From Bolinopsis microptera (taxonomy: Eukaryota > Ctenophora > Tentaculata > Lobata > Bolinopsidae), in contig NC_087081.1 of NCBI RefSeq assembly GCF_026151205.1, positions 14,725,840 to 14,789,839 of the forward strand: 64,000 nt of DNA, written 5' to 3'. The notes below the pieces were generated by a model. It did no database searches and was not told the origin of the DNA. It saw only the letters and a program-made list of their open reading frames with translations. Position numbers and translations under genes: made by a program. This document shows positions 49,901-56,482 of this stretch, piece by piece. The first letter of the stretch is position 1, and each line of letters starts with the position of its first letter.

Positions 49901-52900
49901 ACCTTCATGTTACTTTACTATTACCGCCAGTAGTAACTCCAGTTAGTAACCATAGTAACCGTACCTTCATGTTAAGGAGCTACTCTTATCTTCTCATGTT
50001 AAGGAGTTGTTTCTACAGCGACTAATTAAGGGTCTAACTAACTGCCCACTTATTTCTTATCTTCAAATGTTACTTGATAGCTGGTGATCACTAAATGTTA
50101 CTTTAACTTATTGAATGTATTTGATAACTGGTGATCTTTATGCAATAACTGATCACTCAGTGGCGTAACGTTACGCCACTGTGATCACTAAATAGTAAAA
50201 TACTTACATAAGATCCCAACTCCCACTTTCGCTTCATTTTACCATCTCCTATTTTTCAATGTATTTTAATGGCACCACTTAGTAAAGTTCTACAATCTGA
50301 TAAAACTAAAATCTGGTGGTGCCGTTAGGTAAATTGTTGAGAATGTAACCATACATGTAACCATAGTAACCCTACATTTATTTGTACGTTAAATGGAGTC
50401 TTGCTCCGTGAAAATGGTTTCAATGTTACTGGTCGATGTGACCTACCTATGTGGTATCTTTCTGTTCACGTCTGAATAGTCTACTAAATGTTTATGTCAT
50501 GAAATGTTGATAAATATCGTGATTTTAAAATATGAAATTTCTCGTCGATTTATTAACCGTTGATCATTAAGTTGCAATTTATAAAATTAAAATGGGTATT
50601 GCCAGGTTTGTAACCATAGCACCCATATTCCCAGGTTTGTAACCATAGCAACCATATTGCCAGGTTTGTAACCATAGCACCCATATTGCCAGGTGTGAAC
50701 AACGCCATGATATACGGTTCAGCGAGCGGGGGAGTCGCTCTGATCCTGATAATAGCTATTTTGGTTCTCCTGTACGTTCTAATAAAGCAGAAAGAGAAGA
50801 AAAACTACGTCCCTCCCAAGGGTTAGCTTTAAGACATTTTGTTTCAGTTTTCTCAGATTTGATCACTTAGGACTGTTCATTTGAGCGGCCAGTGTGTTAG
50901 CTTGGTTTTCAATCAATGTAAATACTTAAATAATCTAAATTTATTTCGTGTTCGAAAAAGCATGTGAGTGAAGCGTTCATTTTGCATCACAATGTTAGCA
51001 TGTGTCACGATGACCAGGCGTGTCAACACGTATAACATGTTCATTTGCTAGTGCATGACACATATCACTGCTGTGAGACGTGTGTTCCGTTTAAATGTTT
51101 AAATTAGCGTCATTATTGAATAAACGCGTTCAGTAACCGTGTTAGCATGTGTTAGCATGTGTTAGCATGTGTTAGCACGTGTTAGCATGTGTTAGCATGT
51201 GTTAGCATGTGTTAGCATGTGTTAGCATGTGTTAGCATGTGTTAGAATGTGTTAGCATGTGTTAGCATGTGTTAGCATGTGTTAGCATGTGTTAGCAGCT
51301 GTGAGCATGACCTCACAAGCCCCTTCTAGCAGGACTCCTGAAGGTACCTGTATACAGGACAAGGTCCGGACGTTGGACTCACAACCTAGCTACGTGAAAC
51401 CATCCCGGTCTGAACCCTGGAGACGGCTGAGTCGTCTTAATCCCCGGTCAGCTATTGTAGCTTTCTATAACGGCTGGAAGAAGAAACAGGAAAAAGTTCC
51501 AGAAACTTCGGACGAGATTTTAAATGATCTGAATTTAACTCTAGCTGTAAATTCCTGTGAAGTTGTCGATACGTTGCCAGGAAACACGTTGCTAAGCAAC
51601 ACGTTGCCTGCTTTGAATTGTGAATATGACCAGACGATGAACAGTTTCATGAGATTCCAGCATTCCACACAGAGTGGTAGGACACAGAACACTTCAACAA
51701 GAGGAACTAATTGTAATCAGTCTATAAACAGGAACTCGTATCACAAAGGCTTCATCGCTGATCCTTCCAGACATAACAAGAAAGAGAAATCATCTCAGAC
51801 TGAACCAGTCCTTATCAAACCTATTCGACCTATTCCTTTCAAGTGTGATAAAAGCAGGGGTGTAGGAAGCGGGGGGGCACCCCTGGATAAAAGCACCTCT
51901 ACACGAAGAAACAACTTTCCAATAGATAGCCAAACGTTGCTAAGCAACACGTTTCCAATAAATAGCAACTCCTCCTCCCCGGCCTCCTGTCGCATGTATA
52001 AAATGTTAACCCGTAAAAAACACAGATCATTTTCCCACAAGTTTGTTCCGAGCACTAATAGTGAAATATTGCATGGTTATTTATTTTGTGGGTCGTACAA
52101 GCCTAGAAAGTTTGAAAGCTTGGGTAATTTAAGCTTTATTGACAATGTTACTGTTCCAGCCGCCCCAACGCCAACCGAGAAGGAAATCGAACGAAGGTAG
52201 GAAAATATATTCTTATATTTGAGACACAGGTTTGGTTTATATTTTAAAGCATTCATACTACTACTTCTACTACTACTACTTCATTCATACTACTACTACA
52301 TTCATACTACTACTACTACATTCATACTACTACATTCATACTACTGCTAATTCATTTGTACTACTACTACTACATTAATATTACTACTACATTCATACAG
52401 CTACTACTTCTTCATTCATACTACTACTACTACATTTATACTACTATTACTACTTCATTTATACTACAGATTTCAGAGAAAGATGCCCGAATACCATGCT
52501 TGCTTGTTGCCTATCATCTGAATTAAGCTTGACAGTCTATGATAGGCGTGGTATTTCATCATCATAAGAGCATAAGTTACCAGCGGGTCACTTTATCAGT
52601 AACCTCATTCCAGAATCCGTATGGCCAGCGAAACACCGCCTATTGGTTTCAACCCTAAACCAGATCTAGACGACAAAACCAAGAACTCCCTTTACTTGAG
52701 AGACAATCCCGCTCTGTTCGATGTGAACGTTACTTCAAAGAACTTGCCCCCACTACTCAGAGCTCCTATGGGTAAATCATCTTAACAAGTAGTTACCTGG
52801 TTACCTGGTTACCTGGTTACCTGGTTACCTGGTTACCTGGTTACCTGGTTACCTGGTTACCTGGTTACCTGGTTACCTGGTCAACTACAACAAGTAGTTA

Positions 52901-54165
52901 CCTGCTTTTATTTGACGTTGGAGAATTTTCAGAGACAGTCGGCCAAGTAGCGCGAAAAGCAAGACATCAGGCGCAGATAAGAAACCTAAGACAGTAGAAA
53001 ATGATGTGACTATGATCATTAATGATGTCAGTGACGGAGGTACAAATAGCTCACAAATTCTTGTTCTATAGCATTACCATAGTAGCCACATTACACTAAA
53101 ACTCTTGCAGTCAGTCTTAGTGTTTGTCTGAAATTACCTTTACTTGCATGTACACAGTGAAACATCTTCTGTAGCTAATCTAATAGCTCTCTAATTAATC
53201 TAATAGTTTTTCCTGAACCCAGGATCCTATAATAAAGGAAAAAAAGCTGTGGGTAACTGGTCTTACCGGTAAAACCTTTGTAAATAATCTAACATTTCTT
53301 GGGCAACTTTCTTATGATCCTCTTACTTTTGCTCACAAAACTAAATGATCTAAAGCTAAGCAAGCAGCTCCACTAGAGTTCGATAATGATATGCCCAACG
53401 GTAACCATGGTAACAATGACATGGTGATGCAAGGACCGGGGATGGTAATGGAGCAACCTGTGCCGGCCACATTTCTCTCTGATTTACCAAGTAGGCCCAC
53501 GGAAAATAGCGCGGACATGCCCGGAGTAGTAGTTGAGCAACCTGTTCCCGTCACTTTGTTCCCTAACATGCCACGTAAGTAGTTTAACTCACCAACCTAG
53601 GACTCGTACATCTCAGTATTAAATTACTAAGTTATTAGACTTGTCCTCAAACTAATATCTGCTAAAATCTGAAACAGAGCTATTTGTACCTCCCAGTACA
53701 GTACCATGGTAACTATACCTGGTTACCGTGGTAACTGTACCTGGTTACCGTGGTAACTGTACCTGGTTACCGTGGTAACTGTACGTTAAAGACATGTTCT
53801 AAAACTCCGTTTTAAAACTGGATCCTCGCAGGTGAACCAGACAGTTCTCCTAGTTCCACCTCCCCTTCAGAAGACGACAGTGACTCCACCAGCTACGGAT
53901 CTAGCACCAAAATAGTAAGGAGATTACTTGCAGCGGTTACTAAGCAGTTACTAATACTAAGCAGATATTAAGCAGCAATTAAGCAAATATTAGTGGAGCA
54001 GTTATTAGTGGAGCAGATATTAAGCAGTTATTCAGTGCGGCAGAACTAAAATAATAGAATAATTAATTTAGCGGAGCAGTTGTGGATCGGTGTGCTGTTT
54101 TTAGTTTAATCATTCTAATTCTTCAGGTGAAGAAGGTGAAAAAGTCGAAAGTGGGGCCGTCCTAA
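34845..54165 (+). CDS. Gene A: Ig-superfamily type I receptor, 20 exons, 1201 aa
   Basis: Exons, all with GT/AG ends and matching phase: 34845-34953, 35084-35237, 40336-40481, 40707-40846, 41366-41531, 44055-44259, 44485-44576, 45583-45755, 46283-46400, 46696-46849, 47980-48134, 48838-49113, 49781-49879, 50693-50821, 51299-52196, 52614-52771, 52935-53039, 53368-53574, 53832-53914, 54127-54165. The total is 3606 nt with no internal stop. The product has a signal peptide (1-17), six Ig-like domains (38-629), an acidic stalk (630-662), one membrane helix (about 671-693) and a 508-residue tail. Ig boundaries fall in phase 1, as usual for extracellular modules; Ig1-5 are each split by an internal intron. 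A role in cell adhesion or recognition is inferred from architecture; no orthologue is named. Most introns carry arrays copied from their own splice sites. Confidence 0.88.
35084..40481 (+). CDS. Gene A Ig domain 1 (exons 2-3)
   Basis: Residues about 38-136. Strand-B Cys62 (SSVTLSCAG), Trp77 (VSWLF) and strand-F Cys116 (SEGGYYFC) give a canonical Ig core. The two exons are split in phase 2 by a 5.1 kb intron filled with a 44-bp and an 8-bp array. A broken copy of the head of exon 3, with its acceptor, lies at 40217-40275. Confidence 0.85.
35182..38730 (+). repeat. 44-bp array carrying the exon-2 donor, ~80 copies
   Basis: The unit is the last coding part of exon 2 (ACTCCTAAAATAACTCCCGA, CATCAA), its donor GTTAGT and a short intron piece (ACTCAATACTTC). 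Copy 1 is the real exon end. Copies after the first few are almost identical over more than 3 kb, which suggests recent expansion or homogenisation. 44 is not a multiple of 3, so use of any later donor would shift the frame. Confidence 0.95.
38786..40196. repeat. 8-bp array (GGTTACCT)n, ~176 copies
   Basis: Octamer array, pure GGTTACCT on the left and mixed with GGTTACCA on the right. It produces long false ORFs. The same octamer or its inverse AGGTAACC forms arrays in at least six other introns of genes A and B. Confidence 0.97.
40217..40279 (+). pseudogene. Partial copy of exon 3 head
   Basis: An acceptor and the first ~55 bp of exon 3 (CTCTCAGATTGTGGGAGGG to CACTGATTCTTG) precede the real exon by about 115 bp. 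The copy breaks off into intron sequence, so it cannot replace the exon. Confidence 0.85.
40707..41531 (+). CDS. Gene A Ig domain 2 (exons 4-5)
   Basis: Residues 137-238. Cys162, Trp (INWYKDGK) and Cys216 (SDSGMYACEAS) form a standard I-set-like core. The exons are split in phase 0 by a 519-bp intron. Confidence 0.87.
40849..41090 (+). repeat. 10-bp array (GTAACCAATA)n at the exon-4 donor
   Basis: About 24 decamers start 2 bp into the intron, directly after GAG|GTTAGTAACCAATA. Each unit is donor-like. Confidence 0.95.
41176..41365 (+). repeat. ~31-bp array carrying the exon-5 acceptor
   Basis: Six copies of TTACCCCTCATTCCAG plus AAAGTTGACACC. The last copy is the real acceptor and the start of exon 5 (AAAGTTGAG). 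Confidence 0.93.
41610..44057 (+). repeat. 24-bp array carrying the exon-6 acceptor, ~100 copies
   Basis: The unit CTCTCACACGTATTCCTCTC plus AGTT (23 or 24 bp) ends in a pyrimidine-rich acceptor, CTCTCAG|TT. The last copy is the true acceptor of exon 6 (CTCTCAG|TTGAAGG). Larger blocks are repeated within it. Long frames on both strands are artefacts. Confidence 0.95.
44055..44576 (+). CDS. Gene A Ig domain 3 (exons 6-7), one core Cys missing
   Basis: Residues 239-337. The B-strand motif reads AVLHAGAIGFPVPSYRW with Ala267 where Cys is usual, while Cys319 (RGTYWCQYKN) is present. The domain therefore cannot form the normal disulfide and has a free Cys unless it pairs elsewhere. Confidence 0.82.
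44563..45487 (+). repeat. 35-bp array carrying the exon-7 donor, ~26 copies
   Basis: The unit holds the end of exon 7 (CTACGTCAAGG), its donor GTTAGA and AACTGTATTATTTATAA. The first copy is the real junction. Confidence 0.95.
45583..46400 (+). CDS. Gene A Ig domain 4 (exons 8-9)
   Basis: Residues 338-434. Core Cys361 and Cys416 are each followed two residues later by another Cys (FDCQCSG and YQCFCYN). The matching spacing suggests a second bond between Cys363 and Cys418. Confidence 0.85.
45910..46268. repeat. 8/16-bp array (CTGGTTAC/CTGGTCAC)
   Basis: Octamer array in intron 8, related to GGTTACCT, with regular alternation of TTAC and TCAC in the left half. Confidence 0.95.
46568..46685 (+). 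repeat. Duplicated acceptor and head of exon 10 around an octamer array
   Basis: CCACACTTTCGTCCAG|ATATGACGATCCCAGTAAGT at 46570-46605 is a near copy of the real exon-10 start (46680-46715). About seven GGTTACCT octamers lie between. Confidence 0.92.
46696..48134 (+). CDS. Gene A Ig domain 5 (exons 10-11)
   Basis: Residues 435-537. Cys460 (IQILCRANGYPLP), Trp (VTWYKDNEE) and Cys517 (DADAGILTCRA). The exons are split in phase 2 by a 1.1 kb intron made mostly of a 27-bp array carrying the exon-10 donor. Confidence 0.85.
46842..47815 (+). repeat. 27-bp array carrying the exon-10 donor, ~35 copies
   Basis: The unit CAGCTGAGTATTCTATCCTA plus GGTCAGT copies the exon end and donor (GATCCTAG|GTGAGT). 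Most copies have GTCAGT in place of GTGAGT, which weakens the donor. A 30-bp variant with GTGAAATAG is mixed in. Confidence 0.95.
48224..48837 (+). repeat. Acceptor and head of exon 12, four extra copies
   Basis: Each block of 130-166 bp has CCCCCTCAG|GTCACGAGATA, about 50 nt of exon 12 (TCTCCCAGCATCTCCCTCTC...), a short AGGTTACC array and TGATGCTATTGATTCTG. The fifth copy is the true exon 12 start. Confidence 0.95.
48838..49113 (+). CDS. Gene A Ig domain 6 (exon 12), Cys-less
   Basis: Residues 538-629, the only Ig domain here coded by a single exon. The fold pattern is clear (FEAVAYGYPTPAVTWYKG, then SSDTGLYVVKANNGVG), but both core Cys positions are replaced, by Ala562 and Val611. Loss of both partners together is common in some Ig domains of titin or NCAM type. 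Confidence 0.85.
49145..49440. repeat. 9-bp array (AGTAACTTT)n
   Basis: About 33 nonamers in the 5' half of intron 12. Confidence 0.95.
49500..49780 (+). repeat. ~55-bp array carrying the exon-13 acceptor
   Basis: About five copies of GTGTTAGTTACGTTGTGAGG, TGTAATATGTTTAACAC and TGTTTGAAGTGAA. The real acceptor TTGTTTGCAG is the last; another copy near 49670 also reads TTGTTTGCAG. Confidence 0.9.
49781..49879 (+). CDS. Gene A exon 13: acidic Tyr-rich stalk
   Basis: TDEEPVISYDDTTDYYDPAD, a juxtamembrane linker rich in Asp and Tyr and a candidate for tyrosine sulfation. It ends in phase 1 at GTTAGT; reading through would give a stop at once. The exon tail and donor are duplicated at about 49909-49946. 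Confidence 0.82.
50600..50692 (+). repeat. 29-bp array carrying the exon-14 acceptor
   Basis: Three copies of CCAGGTTTGTAACCATAGC plus ACCCATATTG; the last ATTGCCAG is the real acceptor. Confidence 0.9.
50693..50821 (+). CDS. Gene A exon 14: transmembrane helix
   Basis: Helix SGGVALILIIAILVLLYVLI at about 674-693, followed by the stop-transfer KQKEKKNY. This sets a type I topology with the Ig domains outside. Confidence 0.9.
51138..51298 (+). repeat. 10-bp array (GTGTTAGCAT)n at the exon-15 acceptor
   Basis: About 16 decamers; the last is GTTAGCAG, which gives the acceptor of exon 15. Confidence 0.95.
51299..54165 (+). CDS. Gene A cytoplasmic tail (exons 15-20)
   Basis: About 496 residues, mostly disordered: Ser/Thr/Pro-rich with basic clusters. 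Exon 15 (898 nt) has two TLLSNT strings and a 31-bp hAT-like insertion. Exon 17 starts after TTTTCAGAG, where only the second AG keeps the frame. Exon 18 has an internal duplication (PGMVMEQPVPATF and PGVVVEQPVPVTLF). Exons 19-20 end EDDSDSTSYGSS and VKKVKKSKVGPS. No SH2, ITIM or PDZ-binding motif is evident. Confidence 0.85.
51847..51893 (+). mobile_element. 31-bp hAT-like miniature insertion in coding exon 15
   Basis: GATAAAAG (51847-51854) is repeated at 51886-51893. Between them lie 31 bp that start CAGGGGTG and end CACCCCTG, perfect 8-bp inverted ends. An 8-bp target duplication and CAGGG-type termini are features of hAT transposons. Insert plus duplication is 39 bp, 13 codons, and the frame is kept (about residues 891-904, including RGVGSGGAPL). 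A related terminus, CAGGGGTGTAGGAAG, occurs at 55218. Confidence 0.75.
52255..52470. repeat. CTACTACTACATTCATA-type array
   Basis: Imperfect repeats of (CTA)n with CATTCATA in intron 15, not touching a splice site. Confidence 0.85.
52791..52885. repeat. 8-bp array (CTGGTTAC)n
   Basis: About 11 octamers in intron 16, flanked by a direct repeat ACAAGTAGTTACCTG. Confidence 0.92.
53700..53785. repeat. 24-bp repeat (CTGGTTACCGTGGTAACTGT)
   Basis: Three copies in intron 18, built on the GGTTACC/GGTAAC words. Confidence 0.9.
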
Positions 54166-54201
54166 GTGCTTTAAGTGAAGATATTCAATTCAGATCTTCA
54201 G

Positions 54202-54272
54202 AATAAAACGACAAAGCGAAGCCGCAGCACAGATGAAAACGCGTCGTCAACAATCCATCTTCATTGAATAAA
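54202..54272 (+). terminator. Polyadenylation signals of gene A
   Basis: AATAAA at 54202-54207 and 54267-54272, 37 and 102 bp after the stop; another AATAAA follows near 54320. Confidence 0.6.
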
Positions 54273-54329
54273 CAAATAATCAATTATAAGGGTAATTGCG
54301 GATTTGTTTTTATAAATAGAATAAAATAC

Positions 54330-54787
54330 ACTCATTATCAACTTGAAAAATGGAACATAATTTGCAAACTGATTTATCTCCTGAATAATTTGAAATTATT
54401 CGCATTATTTCAAATAATTTGCAAGTAATTTGACCAAACACACCAAAATTTGTTAATAATAATGATCATTTTGTTACAATAATATTAAAAATATATTTTG
54501 ACTGACATCAAAAAGGTGAAGGGAAACATTTTCAGTTTGAAACTAAGTGATAATAGTTTTTATCCTAGATATTTACAATTTTATAAAAGCTTTTGTTTAT
54601 GATGATTACTCAAAACTGTATCGATTTTTTACATTGATCTTGTTTTATCATACAACGCAGCTTTTCTCGAATCTACGGCAGCAATTTATCACAATGTTTA
54701 TTTCTTTGGACGTTTGTAATTTTCAAAAAAGTGGCAAAAAAAGTCATCCACATGACACATCTCGGAATTAGTGACTTCTGCACACAG

Positions 54788-54823
<36 letters not shown>

Positions 54824-56465
54824 CCCCCCTGTGTGCAGTAATTCAATGTTCCTTGGAAGCTTAAAGGACTTCGACGCTCGAACTATCATTCTTGCTTCGC
54901 ATCGAATTAGGAGATCGTTGCTCGATCTGGAAGGGTTGACATCGTCAATCAAAATGTTCCATTTTCATGGTACTTACAACGTTGAATCATTGTAACCATG
55001 GTAACTGTACCTGATTACCATCCTAATACACAATAATTATAACTTACGTCTATTAGTATTATAATAAGCATCTGCATATTCAGAAATCATAATATAAAAA
55101 GAGATGTTGGAAGATTTTTGAAGAGGAGCTTTTCTGCCGTCCCCTTGACCGAAAATTCGCGGTTTCGACCGAAATTTTGACCAGTGACCATTCAGTGAAG
55201 TCGGTAGGGTAAAAATCAGGGGTGTAGGAAGAGGTCCCCCCCCCCCCCCCCCCCCCCCCCCCCATAAATCTGGAAAAGGGGCCTTATTTGGCATATCCTG
55301 TCTAACTGCAGTCTAACTGCACGATAGTTGCCGATTTATAAAATTCAGATAACATTGCTAGTTACTCTTCTGTGCCGTGTTCAGTATTTTCAAGTAAATT
55401 AGCAGGACACCATCCAGCAGGCATGAACCAGAAATCTGTTAATTTATATTACATATTCTGATATTAAACGGGTATAAAATGACATCGTGATCCGGCGTGA
55501 TCAATTATTTTAACTGAAATACAACGGCTGCATCCCTGACTTAATAACTAAAGATAAGAGGCGTATATATATTAGGACATTTGTAATTTGATCAAATTTA
55601 AAATTTTGGTGTGAGCTGTGAGCTGGCATGAACCAGAAATCTGATAGTTTATATTACATGTTCCAATATTACATGTCAGCAGCAGAATTGTCAGTTGCCC
55701 GGAGACGTAGTATCCAGCCCGTTTAATTAATTTAAACAAATTTATCTTTACAATATCTATTTGGGAGTAGAATGCTTGTACACATTGTGCCGTGTTTGTT
55801 CATTTGAAATTTATACAAAATGGTAATAATTTTGCATTAAAAGATAATCATGCCAATGCAATGAAAAATGAATTTTTTCTTTGTTTTTTCTTATGATAAA
55901 TACAAGTACTTACTCAATACTACTACTATAATACTATAATACTCATAGCACATTGGTTACAAAGTAAACAAAGACTCAATGTGATGTTTACAATTCATAT
56001 CTTTTAGTAAAATAAACAATCTCCCACTCATCTCACCCTTACTACGGGTTTACTTACTTTCCACTCAGTCGTAAGAGGCTGCTTGTTTTGTGCGTAGTGA
56101 GGTAATTGTTGCGATTTACCTTACTTTCTACCTTGATAGTATAATTATACGTAAACCTTTTAAAGTTTTAAGGCCCCACAAACAAACAAACAAACGTCAC
56201 AAAGTGTTAACAACTTCTGTGACGCATATTTTACTGATTTAGAAATTATTATTTATATTATACGTCACTCAGTCCATTACAGTTATAAATACCTCAAAAT
56301 CGATTAGGGAATGCCATAAGCCTCATAAGCTCCATATGAAAAACGAACGAAATTGTTATTAAATCATCGTATCTCTTATATGTTTCTAACCCAACTCCAC
56401 TCAGAAATTGTTATTATTAAAGTTTTATTTTAAGCTGATTTTGAAACAATTTCTCTTCGCAAGTC
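54330..56465. other. Intergenic, two poly-C tracts
   Basis: No supported gene. A C run of nearly 40 at about 54788-54828 is flanked by inverted CTGCACACAG and CTGTGTGCAG. A second C run at about 55237-55263 follows CAGGGGTGTAGGAAG, a hAT-like end. CATGAACCAGAAATCTG occurs twice (about 55424 and 55627). The frames here are artefacts of the homopolymers. Confidence 0.5.
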
Positions 56466-56467
56466 AA

Positions 56468-56482
56468 ATGCAAAGTGGGTGA
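56468..56482 (+). promoter_or_regulatory. Four-codon upstream ORF overlapping gene B start
   Basis: ATGCAAAGTGGGTGATG: the short uORF stops at TGA whose A is the first base of the gene B ATG. Such UGAUG overlaps can couple termination to restart. A trans-splice or leader intron could remove it. Confidence 0.4.

Noticed and set aside
52931-52934. Use of the first AG as acceptor for exon 17 of gene A
   Set aside because: With TTTTCAG as acceptor the frame meets TAG within 20 codons. The next AG, 2 bp on, keeps the frame to the donor.
54698-55294. Frames with poly-Gly or poly-Pro
   Set aside because: Produced by homopolymer G/C runs; no conserved features around them.
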